Positions 24,796 through 38,832 of a stretch of 64,000 nt of DNA are shown here, one piece after another. The stretch is taken from positions 41,325,870-41,389,869 of the forward strand of contig JAVUNC010000006.1 in NCBI GenBank assembly GCA_032173965.1, given 5' to 3'. Made by a program: the position numbers and the translations under genes. The notes under the pieces are model-generated. The model saw only the letters and a list, made by a program, of their open reading frames with translations, did not search any database and had not been told where the DNA came from. How positions within the stretch are numbered: the first letter of the stretch is position 1; every line of letters begins with the position of its first letter. This DNA comes from Sitta carolinensis. Lineage: Eukaryota > Chordata > Aves > Passeriformes > Sittidae.

Positions 24796-27601
24796 ATAGT
24801 GATTATGTAAAAAATAAAACAATAACTTTAAACAATGCTGCCAGTGACATATCTCTTTCAGAGAAAACTTGTATTGCTTCAAGTACGGTACTCCTCTGCT
24901 TTTTATTCCTAATCTTGCAGAAGCTTAGATACCATAGAAAGAAACTTGTCTCTATAAACACCTCTATTGGTACCCTCATCTTTTTACTGATAGAACTCTT
25001 CCTCCCCTTAAAAGCCTCATTTCAAGGAATTTCTTCATAAAATACACAATGATGCTACTTAAACACTTAATTAATAAGTGTTAATAACTCTTGGTGATGT
25101 AGGTTGTCTACATTGTGAGATCAAGGCATATGAGCCTTGTTCTGTTTTGTACTCTTCAGTCAGTTTTGAGTCACTCTTTAAGTTGATAGCTTTTCACTAT
25201 TAATAGAATATACTTTAGAATTTAGAATTTAGTTTAGAATATACTAGGGCAAACAATTGCATGGAAGCTGGAAAGGGAAGTTGGACAGCAGGAACAACAA
25301 GGTCAGTGGAAAGCTTTATAGCCCTGTGTATCAAAGCTGAAGTCTGAAGCCTGATCTAACCCATACTCTTGGTATGGGAAGAGAAGCAAGGATATGAGCC
25401 ACACAGAACTTGCTTTGTTTCTGATGCTGGAAATGGGGGAGGAAGGGAAGATGGTTACTTTTCCTAGGAGTAGCTTGCTTGATTCTGGCAATGGCTGCTG
25501 CTCCATATACCCAAACTACTCCAAAATGAAGACCAATGAAGACCTGTATAAACAAGCAAATGTCTAACCCTGAGAAATTCCATGTATGCAGCAACTCCCT
25601 CTAGAGCAAAATGACTGGTAGACAGGAAAAAAAGCTTTATGGTAGCTCTGGTTCTTAGTGTATGATTTTGCGGATTTGATTTTAATTTCAAATACTTTTC
25701 TTTCCTGTATTTGCTGTTATTTCAATGAGAAACTAAGTAAATGCTTTTTAACATTGACAAATCTTGGTAATTTCAAATGCTCATGGAAAATTTAAATGCC
25801 TAGTTAAAGTTTTTAACATTATGATTCTGACTGCTCAACATCATAAGCAACTTACACAATTATTTTTGTTAGAAAAAGAAGTGCAAACATCTAAGACAGT
25901 TCTGCAGACTGATTTGTCAACTGGATCTTGCTTCACAAGAATCACTTTTAAGAAGCACCGAAAAAATGGAAGCAGATTTCACTTAAATAATTTTCTGCTC
26001 AGGGGATAATATAAACATTTCTATTGGCAACTTATTTTTAACTTCTAAGCTGTATTCCATGTGAACTTCTACCACATAATCACTGCTTAAGTTTTGGAAT
26101 GCAATGTACAGAAAGTCTTAAAACTAAATAATAAGGATTTAATTTTGTAGAAATGGTAAGTGCAACATGAATGCTACTTTAAACTTTTTCCTAACCATAG
26201 ATTTAGATAAAATTGGCTTTCTTACTATTCCTATCTTCATAGTCTCAAAACTAAGCCAGTGATAAAGTATAGAGCTCTTAAAAGGAAATAGGACAGATAT
26301 ATCTGCTCAAATATTTGGATAGACTTGTATGGAAAAGGGAAATGGGAGTGAACCTTCTTTCATTTCAGTGGTCATTGGCTGTTGGCTTTTATTTTTCAAA
26401 TGTTGTTGCGAGGGGAGTTACTTAAAACCTCGAATGTATTCTACCTTCAGGGATGTTCTTCACAATTTATTGCATTGTTCCATTGACACACGCTGCTACA
26501 GAACTGGCAATAGTGATAGAGTTTAGACACAGGGAGCTGCCTGGGTCACTTGATCATGTGGTGGAGCAAGAATTTTTGGTGCAGGAAGTGTGTAGTCCTT
26601 CAGCAGTCTAAGGGCAACTGCTGCTGTAGGTGCCATGTGTGGGAAGGTGAATAATGCTTCCTTCAATTGCCATGGCAGCATGGTTCAGCTCTCCAGGGCC
26701 TTCCTGTTATTCACTGTCATGCTTCCACCCTTTTCCAAGGCAGAATTAGCTTACTTCAATCTCTTCCTCAAGAAGGGTTCTTGTTCTGGGCACACAGCTA
26801 TGGAAAAATATTAAAAAATAATCTCTAAGGAATTTCAGCCTGAATGCCTGGAAATACTCAGTATGAGACACAGCTAGTGATTAGAAATGTGTCTGGCAGA
26901 GACTATGGGATTTCTCCATCAGTCAGTTTCCCTCTTTGTGAGCAAAGGCAGATTAATATCAGCATTCATATAATTTTATCTTAACTGCTGCTGCTTCTTA
27001 GTATAAAGACTTCAAATGGTGTTTTTCTTACTAGCCTTCCCAGCAGATGTTCCCATGGCACTAGGATCTGGGAGCCTCAATATGACAAATTAGTCTCCCC
27101 CTCCAATATCTTTTTAGACTGAAGATACCAACTTGGTAAGAAGAATTTCATTAGCTTCTTTCCCCTTGTGTGTGTTCTTTCTTTTCCTAACGTTTTAGTC
27201 TTCAGCTTTTCAAGAAGCTTACATAAGGTTTACCAATATTTGTAAGTATAGTGATTGCTAGTAAAACAAACCTGGCCACAAAGATCTCACCGTGGTAGAA
27301 AAGGATAATAGGGAACCAGGATTAAACAGGACTCTTCCAAACTTCAACCTGCAACCTAGCAAAGATATTAACCATATCTCATTTAGCACACTTATTTGTA
27401 ATATTGTTATAATTTGAAAATAAAATGTAGCAACATAAGGAATGGCAGGCAACTGCAGGGATCCCTGCAGGGAGAAACTGAGTTTCCCTAAGGTTCTCTT
27501 CCTTTTGGCATTGTACTCCCTTGTCAGGGGTGAGTAGACTATTGCATCAATTGACTTTGGTCAGAAATCTGCAAGATTCCTTAATTTATGAACATTTGCT
27601 A

Positions 27602-27616
27602 TTTTTTTTTTTTTTT
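27602..27616 (+). repeat. Poly-T run, 15 bases
   Basis: A simple homopolymer with no associated retroposon body recognised on either strand. Confidence 0.85.
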
Positions 27617-29018
27617 CATTCAAATTTACGTATTTACTTGTACCCAAATGAATTAGTGAGATATCTAATGGAGCATATTATGGATGTAGAATATTGTTTT
27701 GTAAATAGAAAAAAATACGAACACATCCCTATTTTCTTTCCTCTAGTTGACTGGATGAACTTACAGGGAACTGGAGCAGTTCAATAACTGAGTGTTAAAC
27801 CTCTGCTTCTTCTTAAAAGGCACAATCACAAAGTATGTATCTCTAGTGTCCATAAAGTTTTTGTGAACCTTAATGAATACTGAGAATTGCAGAGCAGCAG
27901 AATTGGTTAGCAGCTATTTGTATTAGGTAAGAAAGTGTTAATTTGTTAGATTTTTTTCGATCGCACAGAATCAGATATATTTGCTACAGATGAAAGATTC
28001 TTAATTAAATGTATTTCAAAATTAAAGCTTTGGCAATTGAGTAGTCTAGTGCAGCTGATTAGAAGGGTCATAATTAAAAAAACCCACTTCATACTTTCAA
28101 ATATTAGGGCATATTTATCACCAGAGGGCACTATCCTTCCAGGCTAAGACTAAATTTTTGTTATATGGATTTACATATTTTTTTAAATCTAAAAAAATGG
28201 ATCTCAGGCAATACCATTGTTTTTTTTTTCCTTACGTATCTGTTCATTTAAATAACTGCATTTTAATCATCCTCACCTTTAAGTTTCCCATATTCCCATG
28301 GAGAATATCCAGGTTAATGTTAGACTAGTTTAAGAAACCCCAAAGGATATGCAGAAAATGCAAAAGTTATATGTTGTTGTACACTGGCAGAGACCTCTGC
28401 CGCAATCCAGCTGCTGTTACAGGAGCAGCCCTGCATTTGGAGAACTGCAGAGCACTCCTTCCTCTCTCCCCACTGAGGGTTTCTTTAGGCTGCTGCTCTG
28501 TTTTTACTCTCTCCAACCACCAGTGCTCCAGCAGCTGACAGGAGACGTGGCTTGTGAGTCATGCTGAACACACCCCAGCATGAAGTGTTCCTTTTTGCAG
28601 GTGGCTCCTGCTGGGATTTTTCTCTTGCTGATTGTTGTGTTCCAGTGACCAGCACTGCATGGATTCCAGTTGCTAGTTGCCTTCCTCTCAAAGGAGTGTG
28701 GGAGAGAGTAAAAGTCATAACTGATACAGTGGTGGCTGCATAGCAGCAATAGGCTGCAGAAGCATAAATCCAAGATGTTGTTTCCTTGTAGCATACAATG
28801 ATATTTTGCCTTTTGTATGTAGTATTATGCTCTAGAAGCATTCATGCTATGAATATATATCTTATCTTTAAGTGTTTTATTTTTACATTACCTATATTCA
28901 TGTAATTCTCTTACTAATCAGACAAGACCTTAATTAGTCCTTTGGACTACATCTTTCTTGCTTGTGTCATTACTAGCTATGTGTTAATTAGTTCTTCCCA
29001 AGTTCCTGTAAGTCAGTT

Positions 29019-29040
29019 GCATGGGTATAGCATGGGTATA
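29019..29040 (+). repeat. 11-base perfect tandem duplication
   Basis: GCATGGGTATA occurs twice in direct succession. Confidence 0.9.
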
Positions 29041-31229
29041 CATCACACTGCTTAGATTTGCCTGCATGAGTCATCATATCCTTTAGATTTGTCTGCATTG
29101 TATTAGCTGTGTTACAATTCTGGACTAAATTCCTTTCTCAAATATTCCAGAGGTTATGATCTTGAACAGATTTTAAAAATAATCTCATTCCTAGCAGTGA
29201 TGAACACCCACAGCTCTTTCCTATAACAAAATATTTGTAATTGTCAAGTTATTAATCCAAACTTGTGATTGACAGAGAGATAAGAGTGGAAATGGTTCAC
29301 TGTTCTTTTTGTCTCGCTCATCATTGCTGTTTAGTTCCAGGTAGTGATGATAAATACTTCAAATTTAAGAAGTCTAAGAGACCACAGCTCTCCAATCCCT
29401 CACGGTTTTGTGTTTCACCTGCAGCAACAGGCTATGTATGAAGGAAGGAGTTCTTCTTGTAATGTGATGAAAGCTTCCACCAGGGAAGTGCCACTTGTGC
29501 AATGATTGCCTTTATTTCTGGTCCTGCTGTGTTTATTCTTGATCTGGATATTGGTGTCTTCAAAGCAGGGGCAAAGAATGATGTTGTTGGAGCTTTCTGT
29601 ACCTGAAGACCATTGCCTGGGAGAAGAACAAACAGCAAGAAAATCTGCTCTCATGGTTGACTAGACATATGATCCTTCATTTAAGGGCAAAAGAAGGATT
29701 TACTTTGTGGAAGGGAACTCTCATAAGGAATGGTCTGAAACGTGAAAGAAATTTAATTAACCTTTGCTTCCCACAGAGGTTAAAGTGGGCCCATTATGTT
29801 CATGGGTATGTCTGTTAGTAAAGCAGTAAAGCAGATCAGATGAAACTACCTTTTCTCTCTTCTCTGTGCATGTCCTCTTAGCATCAGACCTATCTATGCC
29901 CCTTAATTCTGATGGGTTGCTATGGCTGACTCCTTATTTTCCTGAGCTGCTTGATCTGGTCAGAACGATAGCTCTAAATCCAGAGCTATCACAAACCACC
30001 ATGTACAGTCACAGAGAACTGCTTGCACAGAGCTACATGTGATTTGTTTTTCCATAGGAGTTCTGCAAGCAAAAAGATTAAAACAACAAATCCTTAGACC
30101 CAGACAGCCTTATCTAAATTTGGCTATTCTTTGCAAGCTTAGGCAGGTCCTTGCTGCCCAGTTACAATCTGCTTCTCTGCAGAATCTCTTTTTCCATGCT
30201 GTGGCTTTTCAACTTTTTCCAATTTCTGTTTCAAGTTTCTGCCGACGATTTCCTGTTCAGAAGTTTTTCTTCATGGTTTTAATCTTCTCGAAGAGGAAGC
30301 TGTAGAAGAGCATGAAAAGAACACATAGCTTCAATTTTCTGCATGATTACAGCCCCCAGTGGCCTTTGGCTCTAGTTCTCCAAAATTAACTCAAGCTGAT
30401 GCAACTCTTTGGTTAACTCCTACCTGATTATTGTAATACAAAAACAGTGCATCACCAAAACAGTGGAGATGCAATATTTATTAGGCCTATGCTTTTCTTA
30501 CCATACCAGAATGTCAAAAACAGGAATCTGTTTTTCAAAGTATTTCTAAATATGATGTAATTAAATGGTTGGAGGTATTCTAACAGTCTACATTGACAGT
30601 AACAAATGTGGAATATTTCTCTATTCAGAAAAAGCTCTAAAGTATTTTTCAAGATGTCAAATCCTTTACTTATTTTATGAATAAAGTGAGTGGTATAATT
30701 ATTTTTGTTTGGAGGGAGCAGATTTGAGCAAACTATAACCACTTCTGAAAATTACAATTGGTTTCTGAAGAACTTCTAAATAATATAAAATGCAAATATT
30801 ACTGTACTTTGCATAATATCATGCAATATTAATGTCCCCAGAACTTTGCAGTCACTGGTATTTTCTTTAGTGAGAATGACACTCTTACTCTGAAAAATAA
30901 CTTGCATTTGGCAATGTGGGTGATTAGTGTTTGAGAACATGTCCTTTCTAATGCATGGTAGAACTTGAAAGTTCTTAGCAAACTGACAAGGTAAGTTTTT
31001 GTCTTTAAAAATCCAAAATGAAACAGAAACCACCTTTATAGAAAGGTATTCTTGAATTCTGGCATCATAATGCAGCTAGTTGCTCACTTATCAGTACAGC
31101 TATTTTTGTGCCATTTGCAGCATTTGTCACTGACTTCTGTGACAACTGGTCTTTATGGATACAACTACAGTCTCTTTCATTTTATAAATGTATATATTTG
31201 TGTATGTGATAGATATATGTGCATGTGTA

Positions 31230-31271
31230 TGTATGTAGCTGCATAAAATTTGTATGTAGCTGCATAAAATT
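31230..31271 (+). repeat. 21-base perfect tandem duplication
   Basis: A 21-base unit starting TGTATGTAGCTGCATAAAA occurs at 31230-31250 and identically at 31251-31271. It sits at the end of a TG/TA-rich patch, a plausible slippage origin. Confidence 0.95.
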
Positions 31272-34200
31272 ATCTCCCTCCATCACTGAATGTAGCATCG
31301 TAAGGCTGCATGATGAAAAAGTGTTTGGTGAGGGGTCTTTTACTGTTTAAATACCTCATTGAGATGGGCAGACTTTAGAAGGAGAGTTCAATCTTCAAAG
31401 ACAAAGTAAATTCATTAAGTGCTCTCAATACTTTTCTTCCCCAAGAGGACAGCAGTGTTCAAACCTGCTTGTGGTTTTGGTGTTTAACAGCTGCTTTGTG
31501 TTTAACACCTCAACAGCAAAATTGCAGTTCCTTGTATGTGTTCTTGGAGTGGCCTGGCTTGAATATGCCAAAGAATTGTTAAGGATTTGAATACTTAATG
31601 ATGGAAACTTTCTTCTGCCTTTTTGTTCTCCTGTGGCAATAAATACTGTTGGTATAAAATCCATCCAAGGAAATGCATCTGAGTTTGAGACTGTGCAATT
31701 TTCAATGTTGTTTATTGATTCCCACCCTAGTTTTACATGAGGTAACTTGGGTGTTGGTAGAAATCTTGCTGCAGCAACACAGGGCTTACTATGGGTAATT
31801 TACTTTTCTTGGAAGTGGGATAAATTATCAGCACATATGCTGAGCATCATGTGTCCATGTCTGGGCAGACTCTCATACTCAGGCTTTCTCATTTCAAGCT
31901 TGTTCAGATCCCTACACCATAGGGTAGTCTGCAGAGTAGCTATGGCCTTTTGAATTTAAATGGAACTAAAACTGAATACTAGAAAGGTAGAGTTTTGAGT
32001 GACAGTCAAAAAGCAGCAATCACAGGGTAGTTGGCAATGAGTAGACACTGTAGGAAGCTTCTCTGGTTTTGCAGAAGACAGCTATTCTCTCTCTGATGGG
32101 AGTCTACATGGAATAACAGCTCTGTGTATGAAATGAATGCAAAACTTCAGGTGATCTACCTTCATAATAGAAATGTTCAGCTAAATCTGACTTTCCTTTT
32201 TTGCCTACCTGGCAGTTTACTTTTTGCAAGCTTAAGGGAGATACCTTGGTTCAGAAATGCAAGTTGAAGTAAATAGTTAAGGCTATGAAAGTTGAAAAAG
32301 AAGAGAAAAAAAGAACAGAGAAATGTTATATCCTGCTGCTAGTGCAAAGCTCTGGTTTGCAACCCACCCACCTTCTGGATTACCATTCAGATCTAATGCT
32401 TTCTATGTCTCAGAGTTATTTTCTCCTGTGCTTTCCGTTATGTAATAATAAGTATCAAATATGGTCTGCTCAGCTACATAATTGACACCTGAAGTGAATT
32501 TGTCCCACTACTGAAGAAGAGGTCTTTGTTAAATTTGTACAATTTTGCGAATTTGTAAAATTTGCAAATTTCCAGCAGTTACTCTGTTGGTCCTCTGTTC
32601 TGGGCAGTCTGCCTTTAAATGATAAGCACTGTAAGGGCTGATTTAAGGGGAGGAAGTAAAAGTTTTGCTGTTCTTACAGGACATGCTTTTGTGATTCAGA
32701 TGTGCCAACACGGTGTTAATTACTGCTTCTTTAACAGCTTAGGTGAAAGAAAGACTGGCATCAACTCTTCCAAATTTTATTGTTCTTAAATTTCAGATGG
32801 CTGCATCACATCAGTAATTACATTCAGATTCTGAAATCTCACAGAATGCATCTTGAAAGGAAATAAAATCCCAAATATTTTGTGTAAGCAGAAATAGTTC
32901 TGGATATGTTCCCCAACACAGGCACCCAAGTATCCGGGGCCCTGATTCTTCCCTCTCTCCTGATTATATCTCTGTGGGAAGAGAGTATCCAGTACAATTG
33001 GGTAACATTTCAGCTGAATATCTGTCTACATGATTACAGTATGTGAGGCTATGGATGCTCAAGCTTGTAGTATTTAAATGGGATTCCAAAATTATGAAAT
33101 AATATTTCTATGACTCATCTTTCCACCTGCACAGCTATCATGTTATGTTATATAGAAGATACTTCTTTAGCATCTCTAAATTTAGAAAGGAATGTATGTT
33201 AAATGTCAAAGGATTGTAGAATCTATCCACTAAAAATTTCAGGGTGAGATTCACAATTCTTTGGCTTTGGCATCCTACCTCTAGCCTAAGGGCTTTGCTA
33301 CAGAGAGCAAAGAGCACTTATCCTCTCTGATTTTTTTTTTTTTTTGAATATAAAAAGTTTTATCTTTAATGGGAAATTCACTCATTAGTGATGCCATACT
33401 CTGTTGCTTGGATCTCGTGATTTATTATTGCATGCTTACATTTGCCTGTGTTGCATGGTTCTTTGGCAGGTCTCCATTTGCCCTCCCACATTGCTCAGAC
33501 TGTCTGGTCTGTTACCTGTGTGCCTGTAACTGCTCTGCTGTTACACAGATAGAGCATTTGTTCCCATGTTTAAATGCTGGGAAGCAATGATGTTCAGCTC
33601 CTTCCTGCTTTCAAGTTCTAATAATCTGTACAATTGCCATGGTTTTCTTTTCAAGTCTTGTTTTCTTGCCTGCATACAACCAATCCAACAACAATAAAAA
33701 TGATTCCTAGAGGTCAGAGAGAGTTGGGAGGGGGAAGCAGTTCTCCAAAATTCAGACATCATAATGTGGTGAGGATGCTAATGTTGCTAAGGTGGATTGC
33801 AGAACAGAGCCATGAATTCAATACATCTGTGCCCTGTCAGAAATCATAAATGTGAAACCACCTTTCAGTAAAACTGGACATCTGATATTTTGGGGGAAGT
33901 GGAACAGTGAATAGTTCAAAATGTGATGATGAGGAATTAGTACAATTTTAGCACAAGGCTCTAGTGACTATTTTACCTTGGCATTGCTGGTACTGGAAGG
34001 CAAGGCCCATGGGTGAGATCATGATTTTAGGTTCAGATTACCTGGTAGTCAGGAGGCAGCCAGCACCCTATTGTCTTGTCCATGCTCCCCACGGCTGTCA
34101 GCAGGCTGGCAGAAGGACCAGAAAGCAGCATGGTACCAGCTTCTGCTGTAAGTCAGTCCTACAATGAACAACCACCCATTGCTTGGTTTTCTTGCTGAAG

Positions 34201-37200
34201 CCAGAGGCACACTGGATCACCCATAGTGTGCCAGGCACAGTGCCTTTCATGCTGGCTTTCTCCCTCTCTTCCTCCCAGTGAGCCCTGTCTGGCCGTACAT
34301 TGCGTTCAGAAGCTCTCTGTGCTGGCACTAATTGAAGGAAATCTTATAATAGAAATGTGTTTGTTGAGGGCATGTCATTCTGTAGTTCTGCAATAAAATA
34401 TGTAGTACATAATGTATTTTAATTAAACCGGAAATTAATTCAATTAATCAGTACAAGTCCACCCGCCCTCTCCTTTTTAATATCGTATGCTCCAACAATA
34501 AGGAAACTCCAGATAGGAAAATTGCACATCTTCCTTAACAAGACACTAACACTGTTAGCATTTAGTGTGCTGGGCACTCACTGAAAAAGCAGCATTTATT
34601 GAACAGGGGCCTCTGAGTGTGTAAAACAAACAGATTCTTAGATTCATAAAGTGGTTGAGTTGGCCCTAATTATTGAAGACCGAGGTGCTTTTGCTTCCTT
34701 ATCATGGAAGCTGTCTATCTTCTCCAGAATGTGAGGAGGAACATTTCAGTGACTCATAGCAGCTGACCTCACTCGTGCTCATTTACTTGGGAGTATCCTG
34801 TACAATTATTTTTCCTTGCTATTCCTGGTCTTAGGCTGTCACAGATGCCCAGTCTGTTGTGTTCATTCACCTGGATTTTGTGGGTAGGCACTTTCTTCAC
34901 TTTGCTGACTGAGGACACAGGCCAGGGGTATGTCCTCTAGTATTAATGGATCTGCATGCAGTTAATTATTTGTTTGCCTCTCTTCAGCATCTATGTCACT
35001 CCTGATAGCACCATCAATTCTTATCTTGGCCATGTACTCTTTAAAGCTGTGGCTACAGACACATTAACATTAAATGAAGTTTAAGAGAGTAGCCATCCAA
35101 CATGCCCTGAGCTCAGCATGAGAGTTACTCCACGTGACTCTTTGAGTGTGCAAACTAGAAAGTTCTTCTTGTAGATGCTGGCAAGCTCTGGTGTTCAAAG
35201 AAATTGTCCAATTTGGTTAGATAAAATACAATATTCTGATGATCAAGATGAGAAATGATCCATCAGCCTCTCAAATGCCACATAGCTGAAGGTATGATAT
35301 AGTTTTCCAAGGCTGAGAGAAAGGAGACAAGATCAGAGACACCAGAGGCCTGCAGAGACAAATGAAGTAATAGAGAATATTTTTTTTCTGTCAACAGAGA
35401 GAAAAGAAAAAACTCAGTGGCAGGCAAATTGCCAGGGAGAGTAGGTGGCCGATAGTGGGGATAAACAGGCATCTTATTTCTACAAGATATATTCTGTGGA
35501 AGCTGCTCTTCCTGTGAATGAAAGTGACCTTTTGTTGGGACACAGGCTTAGGAGAATGTCCCATTGTGAGCCTCAGAGCCCCATAGCCAGAAGGTTGATT
35601 TTTTTCTGGTTTTTTTGTACATTTTTCCTTGAGCCTGTCATGTACCTCTCCTGTACAAAGTTACCACCATCACCAGTTTACAGAAAACTGTCCTGTCTCA
35701 ATTAAATTTTTGGCAAAAACCTTTAGCTTCATGCTTTAACAAAGACTTTTTGGGCACCTGTAGCTGTGGATGAATGACACTGGGATTTGGTACAATATAC
35801 ATCAGGCCTCCCAAGACTTGTGTCTTTGTGTTACTGACTGCTCTCTATGAGGTACTAAGGGAGCAATGTAAGATGAAGGCATGTCTGTCTGACCCTCTGG
35901 GTAGTCTTGGTGCTGAAGGGTTGCTTGGATGGCACAGAAATACCATAACTCTTCCTGCAACTGACTTTTGCAGAATAATTATTTTTCATTACGTCTATTG
36001 TATCTACACACCTGGGACTTTGAGCCATGACTCAGGAGACATGGTAAGTCACAAGCTGCTAGCAGTGCTGTATTGTAGGTGTCTGGATCAACAAAAGTTG
36101 GTTACAACTTTGTGTCCAAGTGTGCAAAGCCCAGCCTGACTGACTGAAAATGGAGATGGCTTTCTGAGGGGAACTCCTTACACCTTGTCTTTTTTCCTTG
36201 TATAGATGTGTTTGGCTTCTTGTGTGTGAGCAGAGTGAGCTCTGTCTTGGATGCTCTGAACTCCAGCCTGATATTTATGATATCTTCCTCTTTGGTGAGT
36301 TAGATTGGAGAGTTTCTGTTTTGACTAGAGGAAAACACTGTTCAACATTTTCCATATCACATATGAGCATCTGTCTAATCACAGCAGTATCTAGGCAGGA
36401 TGTTTTGTTTCATTTGGTTTTGTTTGTGTATTTTTCTGTGAGAAAAAAGTAATTTTACAGTAAAGATTTTTAAATTATTATTTAATTATTTCCAGTTATT
36501 TAATGAATGGGTTAATGTTTAATGAGTTCTGACTCACATTAGATAAGAGATAAAGATTGTAAACAAAGCATAATTCTGGATTTCATAGCTGTTAATAGAA
36601 CTCCACAGTTATTAAATAAGTTGTATTATGAATCACAGAGATTTTTTTAAAATTCTGCACAATTTTTACCGACTGAGCAATTTATTTTGTTTTTGTCAAC
36701 TTAGACAAACAACAAACAGCAATAAAACATAAATTCAGTGTTAAGTTTAGATATGGCAGAATATATATACAGCTTCAGTGAATAAAGAAGCCGGTGGGAG
36801 TAATAGGTCAATTAGCCTATTATTATTTGCTTTGATGAGAAAGATTGAATTTTCAAGACTGATATATATCACACAAAGTGTGCCCAAGGATTTTACAAAC
36901 AGACTTGAACAGCAGTGCCAGAAGGTGATCAAGGGACAGGATATGAAACCAATTGAAAGTTTTCATAATTTTTTTTCTGATTCTAGCTAAAGATTTCTAA
37001 AAAAACGGAAGCTGAAAGAGAAACCCATTTTTAAAAAGATTTGGTTATGGAAGCTGCAGTAACTGCAAATACTCTAACACAACTAATACACATATTCTGG
37101 TTATCACATTTTCACTTCCACTTGTAACAGCAGGGAACAGTTAGAGAGACCTGTACTGTTGTTCTCATTGGATCTTGTTTCTAATGATCTTCAACTTATA

Positions 37201-37572
37201 ATAATAATATACTACTAATAAAAGTTAGCTGGGTTTTTTAAAGACAAAATTACCTACCATAATTACGTCTTTCTGGTTGCCTAGTTTGAATGAAAAATCT
37301 GAAAGGCTTGTCAAAATGCACAGCTTCAGCACAGGTGTTTATCTCTGTGTAATACTGAAACAAATATTGACATCTATTACATTACTGCATCTGACTCAGT
37401 GTTTGGGAAAAATAAGAAGTCTCTGAATTTCTTTAAGGAAATATAACAGTATAACAGTATTGCTAACAGTATTTTTGCACTGTTTTGAAACAAAGTTGCT
37501 GGGGTCAATATTAGTTATCTGAGTTACAATTCATGATGCCGAGAATACAAACTAGGTGGAAATGGTTAGGAA
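31272..37572. other. Unique noncoding stretch
   Basis: No gene or recognisable interspersed repeat. It contains a run of 15 T (33331-33345). About 36450-36790 is strongly A+T-rich with many TTAAT and TTATT words. The longest open frame, about 121 codons on plus (35774-36139), has no recognised domain. Confidence 0.5.
33331..33345 (+). repeat. Poly-T run, 15 bases
   Basis: A simple homopolymer with no retroposon body recognised. Confidence 0.85.
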
Positions 37573-37831
37573 AGAGAGCCAGGGAGGAAATGGCCTCATC
37601 GGGGGAGGTTTAGAATGGATATTAGGAAAAAATTTTTTCACAGAAATGTTGTCAAGCATTGGAACTACTGCTCAGGGAAGTGATTGAGTCACCAGACCTT
37701 GAGGTATTTAAAAGACATGTAGACGTGGCCCCTGGGGACATGGTTTAGTGGTGGACTTGTCAGTGTTACGTTAGCAGGTGGATTCAATGATTTTAAAGGT
37801 GTTTTCCAACCTAAATGACTCTATGATTCGA
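37573..37831 (+). mobile_element. CR1 LINE, 5'-truncated 3' end
   Basis: It opens in the GGAGGAAATGGCCTCATC block and runs through GGTTTAGAATGGATATTAGG, GTTGTCAAGCATTGGAACT, GATTGAGTCACCAGACC, GACATGTAGACGTGGCCCC, GGGGACATGGTTTAGTGG, TTTTCCAACCTAAATGACTC and a final TCTATGATTCGAT. This is the best match to the general avian CR1 3' end among the plus-strand copies. The next CR1 downstream (38833-39404) lies 1.0 kb away in opposite orientation, so the two 3' ends face each other. Confidence 0.95.
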
Positions 37832-38832
37832 TAAAAATAAAATAATCTATCGGTGTTATGTTCTGTAGCAGGAGAGGGATTTTTTACCTGCCTCCTTCTA
37901 TCTTGTTTTGGTTTTATATATAATTGAAAGTTACTGTCAATAAGAAGTGGGTGGTTTTGTTGTTTTATTGTTGGGCCTTTTAAAAATACATTTTATTTCC
38001 TTTTGAACGTGACTCTGCAGTCCTGTAGTAGCAGAGCTCAATAAAGAGAAATAACAAACCAAACAGTCTTTCTAGGTTTCCCTTGTGTTGCCCAAGGGCA
38101 ATTGACTTTATGTCCAAAAATGATTGACATTTACTGTTTTGTAAAAGACTTTTGACCTGTCTATTGTCCTTGTTGTCCAACTACTTCAAGGCTGTCCTAC
38201 TTAAGACATGACTTTTGACATGCTCAGACTGTTTTGAAATGCAGTAGCAAAGTATAATGCTGCTGACTCTTGTCACAGGAGGCAAAAGTAGTATAGCACA
38301 ACTGGGATACAATAATTTTTCTATCTTTCTTTTCAGTATTAAAGCAACGTAAAAAAGCATGAGCAGATGAAAGACTGTTTTCAGTGTATCTATCCTTTTG
38401 ACCAGATGCAGTCATACAGTCTTGAAAAGGAATGCATTCACAGAGTGAGGACTATCTCTCCTCACTGTGATTTATCACTGCAGTTCTTGCTGACAGGTTT
38501 GTGTAGTAACCTAGAAAATAAAAACTAGAAATTCAGAAGTAAAACACTTGCTCTTGCCAATCCCTTTTTGTAATTCTTTTCCAAATAAAAAGAACTGGCC
38601 TCTAAAACCAACATTTGAGATTGTATCAGATGCAAACCATGACACCAGATGCCCCTGAAAATATATTTATTGGCAAGCACTCAAGTGAACCATAAAATTA
38701 GATTAGTAAAGAATAACAACCAAATAAAATTAAAAAGAGCAACTCTCAGGCCAATATACTCTTAAAAAGTCTGAATTTGTATGTACCAGATCCAAAAGAA
38801 GCCATAATGTATCTGCCTGCAAAAGTACATGA
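37832..38832. other. Unique spacer between two CR1 copies
   Basis: About 1.0 kb of A+T-rich sequence separates the facing 3' ends of the CR1 copies. No frame of note and no repeat was recognised. Confidence 0.6.

Larger units (their letters stand above)
24796..31229. other. Unique noncoding stretch
   Basis: No interspersed repeat or gene is recognised. It holds small local repeats: TTTAGAA three times near 25213-25237, a hairpin (AACACTTA and TAAGTGTT around a 5-base loop, 25062-25082), a run of 15 T (27602-27616), an 11-base tandem GCATGGGTATA (29019-29040) and a TG/TA-rich patch (about 31187-31240). About 28370-28750 is somewhat richer in G and C, with overlapping open frames on both strands (118 codons minus at 28485-28841) and no recognised domain. 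Confidence 0.45.

Noticed and set aside
28370..28841. Overlapping frames on both strands in a moderately G+C-rich patch
   Set aside because: No domain and no repeat match; several phases are open at once, which points to composition.
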